Part shown: positions 1 through 9,400 of the stretch, piece by piece
Layout: the number at the start of each line of letters is the position of its first letter
Numbering within the stretch: the stretch's first letter is position 1
From: Streptomyces mirabilis
Lineage (GTDB): Bacteria; Actinomycetota; Actinomycetes; Streptomycetales; Streptomycetaceae
Length of the DNA: 64,000 bases
NCBI RefSeq assembly: GCF_039503195.1
Contig: NZ_JBCJKP010000001.1
Span: forward strand, 8,184,001 to 8,248,000
Reading direction: 5' to 3'
Translations under genes and position numbers: made by a program
The notes under the pieces: generated by a model
Databases searched by the model: none
What the model saw: the letters and a program-made list of their open reading frames with translations, nothing else
What the model was told of the DNA's origin: nothing

Positions 1-249
1 AAGGGCTCCTTCGACGAGGATCTTCGTGTCGGGCTCAGCCGCAGCCTTGACGAACTCCTGGAACTCTTCGCGGACTCGGAACTCGCCAAGGCCGGCCTGA
101 TCTCGGCAGACGCGGTCCGCACCCAGCTGCTCACCCCCCAGGGCAACCTGAGCAGGAACTTCGCCATCGAGCAGCTCCTTGGCTGCGAAACCTGGTTCCG
201 CGCCGCACGCCACCTCGCACGAAACGAAAGGCGGCACAAACGAACGTGA
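1..249 (+). CDS. Lasso peptide cyclase (asparagine-synthase-like), C-terminal fragment
   Basis: The open frame enters from the left edge and stops with TGA at 247-249, so only the last 82 residues are visible. They are a helical tail with SRNFAIEQLLGCETWFRAARH near the end in two pieces, consistent with the C-terminal region of the Asn-synthetase-like ATP-dependent lasso cyclases that close the macrolactam ring. The catalytic part lies outside the window. The call rests mainly on the two genes that follow, which are a B1/B2 pair typical of actinobacterial lasso loci. The stop codon overlaps the GTG start of the next gene (GTGA), so the genes are translationally coupled. The alternative is another Asn-synthase-like RiPP enzyme. 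Confidence 0.6.
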   Translation, partial: KGSFDEDLRVGLSRSLDELLELFADSELAKAGLISADAVRTQLLTPQGNLSRNFAIEQLLGCETWFRAARHLARNERRHKRT

Positions 250-515
250 GCGTCACTTTTTCCCTTAATCCGCAGGTATCCCTCGCTGAGACGGACGACG
301 GAGCTGTACTTCTCCATGAACGCACCGGTCGCTACTGGCAGTTGAACACCACCGGGATATCTGTCCTCCGCAGCCTGACCAGTGGTCAGACCTGCGAGCA
401 AGCGGCTCAGACCCTCGCCTCCCAGCATGCTATTTCCGCGATGCACGCTCGCAACGACATTGCGGCTCTCCTGGCGTCCCTGCGCTCGGCGGACCTGCTA
501 CGGGAGAGCCGATGA
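246..515 (+). CDS. Lasso peptide B1 protein, PqqD-like leader-recognition (RRE) protein
   Basis: This 89-residue protein has the PqqD/RRE outline: beta strands at the N-terminus (VSLAETDDGAVLLHERTGRYWQLN, seen here as two strands around a turn), then a helical half ending in LLASLRSADLL. Standalone PqqD-like B1 proteins bind the lasso precursor leader and present it to the B2 protease. The GTG start at 246 overlaps the upstream stop by four bases, and the stop overlaps the ATG of B2 by four bases, so cyclase, B1 and B2 form one coupled operon. No precursor gene is visible in the window; it should lie upstream. Confidence 0.85.
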   Translation: MSVTFSLNPQVSLAETDDGAVLLHERTGRYWQLNTTGISVLRSLTSGQTCEQAAQTLASQHAISAMHARNDIAALLASLRSADLLRESR

Positions 516-952
516 GCATCCCAGTGGCGCTGTCCCGCAGTGATCGGCTGCCGCCGCACCGCCGAGTGGTTCCTCTCTTGGCTGTGTCCGTCGCCGGGAT
601 CCTCAGCAGGCTCTCTCCATCCAAGCTGCGCGCGGTACTGGAGTTCGCCCGCCGCCGTGCCGCCCCGGCCACCGCGGACCAGGCTGCGGCGGCACGCACA
701 GCCGTGGTCGCGGTCAGCCTGCGATGCGCAGGACAGGCATGCCTGCAGCGCTCGGTGGCAACCGCCCTCCTGTGTCGGGCGCGCGGTACCTGGCCCACGT
801 GGTGTACGGGCGTCCGTACGAATCCTTTCTCGGCCCATGCTTGGGTCGAAGTCGAGGGAGTCCCTGTCGGAGAACCGTATCCAGCCGGCCACTTCCGGAC
901 CCTCCTGACGGTCGGGCCTGCCGAAGGCTCGCCTCCGAAGCGGTCGCAATAA
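512..952 (+). CDS. Lasso peptide B2 protein, transglutaminase-like leader protease
   Basis: This 146-residue protein fits the usual length of standalone B2 proteases, which remove the lasso leader. The catalytic Cys is in QACLQRSVATALLCRARG (Cys77) and the His is in SAHAWVEV (His109). The acidic third residue normally sits a few positions later in an ND-like context; here the segment reads VPVGEP, so Glu121 may stand in for the Asp. The ATG at 512 overlaps the B1 stop. No ABC transporter follows, so the export gene, if any, must lie upstream of the window. Confidence 0.85.
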   Translation: MSIPVALSRSDRLPPHRRVVPLLAVSVAGILSRLSPSKLRAVLEFARRRAAPATADQAAAARTAVVAVSLRCAGQACLQRSVATALLCRARGTWPTWCTGVRTNPFSAHAWVEVEGVPVGEPYPAGHFRTLLTVGPAEGSPPKRSQ

Positions 953-999
953 GGTCGGGAGCATTCGGTGGTGTGATCGACTGCGGATAGGCTTGTTGC

Positions 1000-1479
1000 A
1001 TGAAGGAGCGGTTGCGGGGCAAATGGGGGAGCCTGCCACGGTGGGCACGATGGGTACTTGTGGTGTACCTGATCGGTTTCGCTGAAGGTACGTGTGCTCA
1101 CATCAGCGATTTGGTACGTGGTGGAATCCATGCTTATGCAGCGTTTCCACACGCGTTCATGCGGGTGTTTTTCGTAAGCCTTGTCTTCCTCGATCCGCTG
1201 GTCGTGGTGCTGGTGGGCCTCGTGAGGCGGAGTGGTATCTGGTGGGGGAGCGGTGTGATGACACTGGACGTCGCCGCGAACTGGATCAGCAACTGGCCGT
1301 CTGTGAAGGCGGACCCGACGCAGCTGCTGCAACCGGTGGGGCTGACAGCTATCACCCTGTTCGGCCTGTTTGTACTGGTGTCATGTTTGCCTTTGCTGTG
1401 CGCAATGAAGAATGCAGTCGAGTCGGCGTCTCACATGGAGGATCCGAGGAGCAGGCTCGACGCAACGAGAGTCGAATAA
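1000..1479 (+). CDS. Hypothetical integral membrane protein, about four TM segments
   Basis: This is a 159-residue protein that I do not recognise. It has a short basic N-terminus (KERLRGKWG) followed by hydrophobic stretches at roughly residues 17-37, 50-77, 84-95 and 111-135, and an acidic/basic cytoplasm-like tail. It lies 48 bp downstream of the lasso B2 gene on the same strand. It could be an accessory or immunity protein of that locus, but position is the only argument. The ribosome binding site is weak. Codon use looks like real coding sequence. Confidence 0.6.
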   Translation: MKERLRGKWGSLPRWARWVLVVYLIGFAEGTCAHISDLVRGGIHAYAAFPHAFMRVFFVSLVFLDPLVVVLVGLVRRSGIWWGSGVMTLDVAANWISNWPSVKADPTQLLQPVGLTAITLFGLFVLVSCLPLLCAMKNAVESASHMEDPRSRLDATRVE

Positions 1480-1747
1480 CCTGATTCGCGTCGATAACGG
1501 ACGTCCATCAGGCAAGCGTCTTCATTTCGCATATCTCGGGCGACCCATTCGTCCAACCAGAGCCTGTTGCAGAACGCCGTGGGCAGGCCAATTTCCTGCT
1601 GTGGCAGGGGTGTTGAGGGCTGAGCGGACCTGGGTGGTTTCTCGGTGAACAGGCCGGATATCGTTGACGCGGACACACGGCTGATGGTGGCCGTGGCGCG
1701 GCCAGCGCCCGGATCACCAGGGACGCGCACTGGCGGCGCTCCAGCCT
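1480..1747. other. Intergenic stretch before IS remnant
   Basis: About 270 bp without a convincing gene. The last part is probably the outer part of the degraded IS1182-type element that begins to be readable at 1751, with its N-terminal coding region already lost. Confidence 0.4.
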
Positions 1748-1750
1748 GAC

Positions 1751-2540
1751 CCGTTGACCTGACGCGGCTGGAACTGGTCACCAAGGCTGTCCGCGCCGTG
1801 CTGGAGGAAGTGGCCCGCACCGCTTCGCATCTGCTGGCCGGCCTGGTTGATGAGGACTGGGGTCGCCGCTACGGCCGTCCGGTCCGTCTGGGCAGGAACC
1901 CCACCCGGCCCAAGACCAGGATCCTCGCCGCCGGCGACGACGCCTGCCGGCTGCTGGAACGTCTTCGCCGGCACGGACCGAGCTACCGGCTCGGCCCGCA
2001 GGCCGAGGCGTTGCGGCAGATCGTCGTGCAGAACTACCACCGCGACGCGGCAGGCCGTCTACGGTGGCGCACCGCCGACGACGGCGGCCTGCCGCCCTCC
2101 TCCTCGGCGATCGTCTTCCCTTACGACACCACGGCGCGTTACGTCCGTCACGGGCACATCATCAGCTGGAAGGGGTTCGCCGCGCATGTCACCGAGACGT
2201 GTGCCTCCGACAGCGCCAACGTGATCACGGACGTGGCCACCACGTCGGCCGCCACGAACGACGGGCAGGCTCTGCCCGGTATCCACACCCGCCTGGCGCG
2301 TCGCGAGCTGCTGCCTGCCGAGCACATGGTTGATGGCGGCTACACATCTCTGGTCCACCTGGAACGAGCCGAGCGCGAACACCAGATCACCGTCAGCGGG
2401 CGGTTGCCGGGCAATCCCACCCGCCAGCACCGCAAGAATGAAGGCTTCGACCGGGACGACTTCCACATCGATTTCGACCGCCGGCAGGTGATCTGTCCCC
2501 AGGGCCAGGTCAGCGCGGGCTGGTACGGCACCTACTCGAC
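1751..2540 (+). pseudogene. IS1182-family transposase remnant, 5' and 3' truncated
   Basis: After an in-frame stop at about 1748 the reading frame shows the catalytic domain of an IS1182-type DDE transposase. It has an open linker, then [22 protein letters not shown], the [13 protein letters not shown] block, and [18 protein letters not shown], ending with the CPQGQ Cys-rich segment. The N-terminal DUF772-like third is missing. After [10 protein letters not shown] the sequence loses all similarity to the family, where a CxxCPxRxxC region and a C-terminal domain should follow. The element is therefore dead. The break coincides with an opposite-strand fragment of another transposase. Confidence 0.85.
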
Positions 2541-2550
2541 GTCCTCGCCC

Positions 2551-2694
2551 GCCGCCGCCCCGCCGCCCGCGCGGCCGGGCCACCAGTGCCGCGCGCCCGC
2601 CGCCCAGCCACTTCGCCACATCCTCGCGAGTCCGACCAGCCACCAAGGCGGCCACCGCCCGAAGTCGAAGTGCCTCCTGCGCCGACGGCGACAA
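2551..2694 (-). pseudogene. IS630-type transposase N-terminal fragment
   Basis: On the minus strand a frame starting at 2694 reads [20 protein letters not shown], then [23 protein letters not shown]. This is the helix-turn-helix start of IS630-family transposases ([18 protein letters not shown]...GGR.AL..RPRGRR). The middle of the HTH is deleted between EDVA and the WLGGGRAAL segment, and nothing of the catalytic domain follows. It abuts the broken end of the IS1182 remnant, which suggests insertion into it followed by deletion. The assignment rests on about 45 residues. Confidence 0.55.
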
Positions 2695-2810
2695 CTACCG
2701 TGCGTCCTTCACCAGTTCACTCACACACAGATCAACGACCCAGAACACCTATCGTTTCGGATCGATAGATGCTGATGGGAACCGTGCCCGCTCGCATGCA
2801 CGAACCGTCG

Positions 2811-3119
2811 TTATCGCGCGGAGTGCACTGGATCGCTGATCAGATTCTCGGCGTACTTGACCAAGGCATTGATCGTGGAGTACTTCCAAGCGGCCATCTC
2901 GTCGATCTTTACACCGAGGTGGTCCTCGATTTCGGCGATGATGCTCATGGTGTACACCGAGTCCATCCCGTATTCCGCGAGCTCGAGTTCTGGGTCAATT
3001 TTCTCCGTCGGCAGTTCAAGGTAGTATGCCACCCGCTCGATAAGCCACGCTCGGATCTCTTCAGGCGAGCTATCGCGGTGCACCGTTGTCACAACGTAAT
3101 CCATTCTCTTGGCTGACAT
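2811..3119 (-). CDS. Acyl carrier protein for lipopeptide starter
   Basis: This 102-residue carrier protein has the phosphopantetheine site GMDSVYTMSI (Ser54), preceded by LELAEY and followed by the helix AEIEDHLGVKIDEMAAW, the normal four-helix ACP layout. It lies 46 bp downstream of the fatty acyl-AMP ligase on the same strand, so the two are probably co-transcribed. The likely role is to accept a fatty acyl group from the acyl-adenylate and hand it to the first condensation domain of the NRPS encoded at 6450. A discrete ACP with the DSVYT signature is typical of FAAL partners. Confidence 0.9.
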   Translation of the reverse strand: MSAKRMDYVVTTVHRDSSPEEIRAWLIERVAYYLELPTEKIDPELELAEYGMDSVYTMSIIAEIEDHLGVKIDEMAAWKYSTINALVKYAENLISDPVHSAR

Positions 3120-3165
3120 GACGGACGGAAGAGTGCAGGAAGTGCGGCTGACCGGTTTTCCTCGG

Positions 3166-4926
3166 TCAGTCGTTCTTCAGATGGGCGAGAGCGTCGGTCA
3201 GCTCCTCGTGCAGGGGCTTCAACGTGGAAGCTACGAAGAGCTGCTTCATCAACGAGCGTTGGATCTTGCCGCTGGTGGTCTTGCGAACGCGGCCCGGTCC
3301 GACGAACACGACGCTGGGCAGAGGGATGCTGAACTCGCGCACCAGGGTCCGCTGGATGTTCCTGGCCAATGCACAGTAGTCGTCTTCGACCAGGCCGCGT
3401 GGTTTGATCTCCTGGACCACCACGACCGAGCCCTCGGGCGCGTCCAGCGTGAGGACCGCGCCGGCTCCGGTGGCCAGCCGTGGATCGACCGCGCGGACAG
3501 CCCGCTCGAGGTCGTGCGGATAGAGGTTGCGTCCACGGATGATCAGCACTTCCTTGAGGCGACCGGTGACATAAAGCTCGCCCTCGTAGATCACGCCGAG
3601 ATCCCCGGTGCGGAAAAAGCCTGCCTCGCCACCGACGCTCTGGTTGAACACCTCGGCGTTCAAGTCGGCCTGGCCCCAGTACCCCTGGGCCACGCTCTCA
3701 CCTCGCACCCAGACCTCACCGACTTTCCCGTCCGGTAGCGCCGCACGTGTCTCGGTGTCCACGATCCGCACCCGTGACCGATCCACCGTTCCACTGCCGA
3801 CGAGCTCGCGCCGTCCTGCCCCGGAGTTCGCAGGAACGAACTCTCCTTGGGCCAGCAGCTCGGCGTCGACCGTTGTGATCACCGGTCTGCTGTCGGCACG
3901 TGTCCCAGTGACCAGCAGGGTCGCCTCGGCCAGGCCGTAGCACGGCAGGAACGTCTCGGGCTTGAAGCCGACCGGCCCGAATTTCTCTTCGAACTTGGCC
4001 AGGGACTGGGCTTGTACCGGTTCGGCCCCGTTGAAGGTCACCCGCCAGCCTGACAGGTCCAGTCCGCGCACCTTCTCCTCCGAGACGGTTCGCACGCACA
4101 GGTCGTAGGCAAAATTCGGTGCCACGGTGAAGTCGATGTTCAGCTCGTTGAGGAGCTCAAGCCAGCGATAGGGGCGCCGGAGAAACTCGGTCGGCGAGGC
4201 GAGCACGGTACAACCGCCGAGGTAGATCATCCACAGCACCTGCCCGATCAGCCCCATGTCGTGGATGACCGGCAGCCAGCCGAAGGAGCGACTGTGCGGT
4301 CCGCCATCTGCGCACTCGCTGATCAGCTTCATGTTGCTCAGCAGGTTCCGGTGCGTGATCATGACCCCCTTGGGGTCGCTGGTCGAGCCGGAGGTGTACT
4401 GCAGCAACGCCAGCGTGTCCGGCGTCAGATCGGGCATAGTCAGGCTTGCAGCGAGGGCGGAATCCATGGTGCGGACCGCACCACAGGGCAGCGCAGTCCC
4501 GAGCTGGTCGGCAAGCCATCGCTCAAGCTTCTCAGCGCCGCTCGCATCGGAGAGAGCGATGGCAGTCTGGGCGTCTCGGACGATCTTGCTTACTCGATCC
4601 TCCGACGAGCTGAAGCCTTCGGGCATGGGCGCTGGCACGGCGACCATGCCCGCATAGAGGCAGCCAAGGAAGCCGACGATGAAGTCCAGGCCCGGCGGGA
4701 AGCACAGCAGTACCCGGTCGCCTGATGCGCCCCCTTGCTTGGTGAGCCAGCCGGCCACGATGCGCGCCTGCGTGTCCAGTTCGCGGAACGAGAGTGCGTC
4801 GTTGATCTGGCCGTCACTCATGTCCCGGATGTAGGCGAAAGCCTCCCGATCGCCGTGGGCGTCGGCCTGTTGCTGTACGACGTCCACGAATGTGCTGGCA
4901 AACCGCGCTTCCAACGTTGCCTCCAA
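3166..4926 (-). CDS. Fatty acyl-AMP ligase (FAAL)
   Basis: A 586-residue ANL-superfamily enzyme. The P-loop YTSGSTSDPKGV is at residues 177-188, with WLPVIHDMGLIG after it, then the FAAL-type segment VTFNGAEPVQAQSL and the long FGPVGFKPETFLPCYGLAEATLLV, and a C-terminal GKIQRSLMK lysine motif. This arrangement separates FAALs, which make acyl-adenylate and pass it to an ACP, from acyl-CoA ligases. It should activate a free fatty acid and load the ACP encoded just downstream. It is divergent from the MbtH and NRPS genes, so starter supply has its own promoter. No acyl-CoA dehydrogenase or hydroxylase is seen nearby, so the lipid may be unmodified. Confidence 0.92.
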   Translation of the reverse strand: MEATLEARFASTFVDVVQQQADAHGDREAFAYIRDMSDGQINDALSFRELDTQARIVAGWLTKQGGASGDRVLLCFPPGLDFIVGFLGCLYAGMVAVPAPMPEGFSSSEDRVSKIVRDAQTAIALSDASGAEKLERWLADQLGTALPCGAVRTMDSALAASLTMPDLTPDTLALLQYTSGSTSDPKGVMITHRNLLSNMKLISECADGGPHSRSFGWLPVIHDMGLIGQVLWMIYLGGCTVLASPTEFLRRPYRWLELLNELNIDFTVAPNFAYDLCVRTVSEEKVRGLDLSGWRVTFNGAEPVQAQSLAKFEEKFGPVGFKPETFLPCYGLAEATLLVTGTRADSRPVITTVDAELLAQGEFVPANSGAGRRELVGSGTVDRSRVRIVDTETRAALPDGKVGEVWVRGESVAQGYWGQADLNAEVFNQSVGGEAGFFRTGDLGVIYEGELYVTGRLKEVLIIRGRNLYPHDLERAVRAVDPRLATGAGAVLTLDAPEGSVVVVQEIKPRGLVEDDYCALARNIQRTLVREFSIPLPSVVFVGPGRVRKTTSGKIQRSLMKQLFVASTLKPLHEELTDALAHLKND

Positions 4927-5800
4927 GCCTTCCTTCGGTGCTGAGTGGCGTGCTAACGGATGATCGAGAGTAATTGGCCGTACTTAAGCGGCACTTAAGC
5001 GAGACGGAGTATTCGCAGCATCTGTCTGTCGATCCAGTGACCCGGGGGTTAACTGTGGGTAGCAGGCTGAGGTGCGCACTCCGGCGTTCCCCCAGCCAGT
5101 GGGGCGGTCTGCTACCTCAGCCCCGCGCCCTCACTCGGCGACCGAGATGACCGATCCTCCGTTAGAAACCGCACCAGGCCAGCGAATTGATGGTGGGTAG
5201 TACCTAAGGGGAGCGTATCCGACGGTGAGGTCTTCGCTGCTGCCGGGGTCACGTGCATCCCCAACCACACTTGGTCGCACCACGCTCCGTGACGGTACGT
5301 CAATGGGGTCGGCAGGTAGGTCATTCAGGTCCGCAATGCTGGCAAATCCGGGCACACTGGAGAAGTTTTGCGGGCTTTTTGCAAGGGCGAAATGGGACAT
5401 TTGTATCGAGAATGCGGTTGACGGGGGTGCAATGCAAGTGTTTGGATGGCACGCGTCAAGTGATCGCTGCGACCGACCGAATGCCAGCGGACATGACGAA
5501 CTGCACGGGGGATGTGTATTTGCTGTGTCTTTGTATGTCGGATTCTCTCTGACTTCACTCGCGCCTTCATGGCGAAGGGCCCCTTCCTGTACGAGCCCTC
5601 GCACAGGTGCGTGAACTCATACCCGCTCTCTGCCCGCTCGAAAATGCTGGATCGACAGGGCAGGTTCTGAGGGATGCGTGATGCTGCGTTGTGCATCTTC
5701 CTGATACGGGTGTCGAACCATGCCTTCAAGTCATGGTCCAGGTTGGCTCGTTAGCGCTCTCTCCATCCAATAGCCGCGTTATGACTGTGAGGTATCCCCG
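4927..5800. promoter_or_regulatory. Divergent intergenic control region of the NRPS locus
   Basis: These 874 bp separate the minus-strand FAAL/ACP pair from the plus-strand MbtH gene and must carry both promoters. Short overlapping frames on both strands show no recognisable protein. The most visible symmetry is an 8-bp inverted repeat, GGTAGCAG at 5058-5065 and CTGCTACC at 5109-5116. It could be an operator but has no known match. I could not pick -35/-10 boxes or SARP heptamer repeats by eye. Confidence 0.45.
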
Positions 5801-5998
5801 ATGTCGAACCCCTTTGAGCAGGAAGACGGAAAGTATGTCGTGCTGAGCAACCAGGCTGGACAGCACTCGCTGTGGCCTAGCTTTGCCGAGGTGCCGGCTG
5901 GCTGGGTGGTCGCCCACGGTGAGAACTCTCGACAGAGCTGCCTCGATTATGTCGAGCGCAACTGGACTGAGATGAAGCCTCTCACTCCTGCTGAGTGA
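5801..5998 (+). CDS. MbtH-like protein, adenylation-domain partner
   Basis: This 65-residue protein carries the full MbtH signature: NPFEQEDG at the start, SLWPSFAEVPAGW, then CLDYVERNWTEMKP. MbtH proteins bind A domains and are required for folding or activity of many actinobacterial NRPS adenylation domains. It is the first gene on the plus strand ahead of the NRPS genes. The start has a GAGG-like site eight bases upstream. A 451-bp gap separates it from the first NRPS gene, so a separate promoter for the NRPS genes is possible. Confidence 0.95.
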   Translation: MSNPFEQEDGKYVVLSNQAGQHSLWPSFAEVPAGWVVAHGENSRQSCLDYVERNWTEMKPLTPAE

Positions 5999-6449
5999 GC
6001 CCTTCCCCTGTAGCCGTTCCTCATGTCGAATGAGTTTCGGTAGTCGTCCCATCAGCGGTCACTCAGCACGCTTCTTTCTGGCATCCAACTCTGACCGCCT
6101 CGGGTAGGGGCCTGGCCCGGCATGTGCCGCCCTGCGGTAGACGGTGACTCGGACGATGCATCGTCTCGCCCAGCAAGTGAGGCTTTCTGCGAAGTTGGTC
6201 TCTGGGTCAGCCTTACCTCTGTCAAGGTCTTTGGTGCGTTCTGGCGCAGGGCGATTGAGTCCTGGGAGTCTCGCCGTCTGATGCTTTAGTGACCGCAGGG
6301 CGGCAATGTAATGGCGCAGGGCGCGCGGTAGGTATGACCCGCCACGTCAACGAGGCGAGTCAAGCAAGGGTTTTTCTGCAGGTGCCAGCGCTGGGTGGGC
6401 TTGAAAGAGGCCCATCAGTATCTGACGGTCTGCTAGTGAGACGAAGCAC
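5999..6449. promoter_or_regulatory. Intergenic region ahead of the first NRPS gene
   Basis: 451 bp without a supportable gene between MbtH and the first synthetase. It probably holds the leader, and perhaps a promoter, of the long NRPS transcript. I see no clear terminator hairpin after MbtH and no recognisable operator. Confidence 0.35.
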
Positions 6450-9400
6450 ATGATGGGAACCGAAGTGACCGAAGCCTCGAGGACTGCCCTGCCACTGCTT
6501 GCTGCGCAGATGGGGGTGTGGGTGGCTCAGAAGCTGGAACCGGCAAGCCTCATGTTCAATGTCAATCAATACGCTGACATTGATGGCTCCATGGACGTGG
6601 ACGTTTTCGGATCTGCGCTTCGCCAGGTACTGGCCGAGACTGAGGCGCTGCGGATCAAGATCGTGGAGCAGAAGGGCGAGGTTGGGCAGGAACTGACCTC
6701 GGATTCCGACTGGACCCTGACTTACCTCGACCTCGCCAGCGAAGCGGATCCTGTCGGGAAGGCGCAGCAGTGGATGCGCGCCGAAATGACGCGTTCCTTC
6801 GAGCTGACCACTGGACCGCTGTTCAAATGGGCCTTGCTCAAGATCTCAGACCGTCGGTACTTCTGGTACCAGCGCTGCCACCACATTGTGATGGACGGCT
6901 ACAGCTGTGGACTGGTGGCCCAGCGGGTAGCTGAGGTCTACACCGCGCTGATCCGCTCCGAACCCTGCCGGGAGACCAGGTTCAAGTCGATCACCCGGTT
7001 GCTGGACGAGGAGCGCGAGTATCGCAGTTCGCCGCAACTTGAGCACGATCGTGCTTTCTGGTCCCGCCAGCCCGCTGCCGACGCTGCGCCGCTCCTGCTC
7101 GCTGGCCGCTCCGCAGCGCCCGCTGACGTTCCCCTCCGGGAAACGGCGTGCTTGGCCAAGGAGACCGTCACCGACATCTGCACCGCCGCTGGACTTGGCC
7201 AATCGGCTTGGCCCGGTGCTGTGCTGGCCCTCAGCGGTGCCTACTTCGCCAAACTCACAGGCCAAGATGCCATCACGCTGGAGTTGCCGGTGACTTCCCG
7301 GGCGACTGCGGTCCAGCGATACACCCCGAGTATGCTGTCCAACATTTTGCCCTTGACCGTTCGGGTGCGCCCTGGAGTCGGCATCGCCGAGGTATTGGCC
7401 GATGTCTCCAGCTCAGTTCGCGGCCTGCTGCAGCGGCAGCGCTACCGGCAGGAGGATCTGCACAGTGACCTTGGTCGTGCAGGCGGGCAGCGCACGTTCG
7501 GTCCGACGATCAACATCATGTCATTCAACTATGAACTTGACTTTGCCGGACAACGCGCGGTTGCGCACCCCCTGACCAACGGCCCGGTCGGGGACCTGGC
7601 GATCACGGTCACTCAGGACGCCGATCCACACATGTTGCGCGTCGATTTCGACGCCAACCCTGCTTTGTATACGCGCGAAGAACTCTCTGCACACTTGGCC
7701 CGGTTCCAGCGGTTTGTCGAGGCGGTGCGGGTGGATCCGGACCGGCCGGTGGGCCGGGTGGAGGTCCTGGACGAGGCCGAGCGGCGGCTGGTGCTCGAGC
7801 AGTGGAATGACACGGGCCGTGAGGTTCCTGATGGTGTGCTGCCGGTTCTGTTTGAGGAGCAGGTGGAGCGGTCGCCGGAGGCGGCTGCGGTGGTGTTCGA
7901 GGGTGTGGAGCTGTCGTATGGCGAGCTGAACGCGCGGGCGAACCGGCTCGCGCGGCTGCTGGTGGAACAGGGTGCGGGTCCGGAGCGGTTTGTGGCGGTG
8001 GCGTTGCCGCGGTCGCTGGACCTGGTCGTCGCGCTGCTGGCGGTGCTCAAGTCGGGGGCCGCGTATGTGCCGGTCGACCCGGACTATCCCGCGGACCGGA
8101 TCGCGTTCATACTGAAGGACGCCGCCCCCATTCTGGTGCTGAGCACCTGTGGGACCAGGATCGAGACAGCGGCACCGGTCCTGCTGCTCGACGAGCCGGG
8201 GACCGCCGCGGCCCTGGCGGTCCACTCGGACACCGATGTGACAGACGCGGACCGGATCGCCGTGCTCACCGCCCGGCACCCGGTGTACGTGATCTACACC
8301 TCGGGTTCCACCGGCGCCCCCAAGGGCGTCGTCGTCACCCACGCCGGCCTCACCAATCAGCTCTGCTGGCTCGCCGCGGAGACCGAGCTGACCTCGCAGG
8401 ACGTGGTGCTCGCCCGCACCCCGGTCAGCTTCGACGCGGCTGGCGGTGAGCTGTGGGCGCCGTTGGTCTCCGGGGCGGCCGTGGCCATGGCGTCGGCCGA
8501 GGCGACCCGCGACCCCGAGCAGCTCCTCGCGTTCATCGGGCACCGGGGCGTCACGGTGGCTCAGTTCGTGCCGTCCCTGCTGGCCGCGATGCCGCTGGAC
8601 GAACGCGGCCGGGGCATCCGGGCGCTCCTCTCGGGCGGTGAGGCACTCCCGGCGGCGCTGGCCAGGGAAGCCGCCGCGGCCTGGGACGCAAGCGTGATCA
8701 ATCTGTATGGTCCGACCGAGGCCACCATCCAGGCGACGGCTGGACGGCTGGACGGCCTTGGCGGCGACGCCGCGACCGTCCCGATCGGCCGGCCGGTGTG
8801 GAACACCCGGGTCTATGTCCTGGACGGATTGCTCCGTCCGGTGCCGGATGGCGTTGCCGGTGAGGTCTACATCGCGGGCGACCAGCTCGCCCGCGGTTAC
8901 CTCAACCGCCCCGCCCTGACCGCCGAGCGCTTTGTCGCCGACCCCTTTGGACCGGTCGGCGGCCGGCTCTACCGGACCGGCGACGTGGCGCGCCGTACGG
9001 TGGCCGGGCAGCTGGAGTACGTCGGTCGTGTGGATGACCAGGTGAAGGTGCGTGGTTTCCGGATCGAGCTGGGTGAGATCGAGTCGGTTCTGACGGGTCA
9101 TCCGCGGGTGGGCCAGGCCGCGGTCGTGGTGCGTGAGGACCGGCCGGGTGACAAGCGCCTGGTCGGATACGTCGTCTCTACCGCCGACCCGCTGACACTG
9201 CGAACGCAGGTGGCGAAGGTGCTCCCCGAGTACATGGTCCCGTCGGTGATCGTGCCGCTGGATGCCCTGCCCCTGACGCCGAACGGGAAGCTGGACCGAC
9301 GGGCCCTGCCAGCACCGGAGTTCACGGCGAACACGGAAGGCCGCGCACCGCGCACCCTGCAGGAAGAGGTCCTCTGCCAGATATTCGCGGAAGTGCTCGG

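Noticed and set aside
5131..5604. Overlapping frames in the FAAL-MbtH intergenic region (minus 157 aa, plus 129 aa)
   Set aside because: No recognisable domain, poor ribosome sites and mutual overlap. Better explained as control region.
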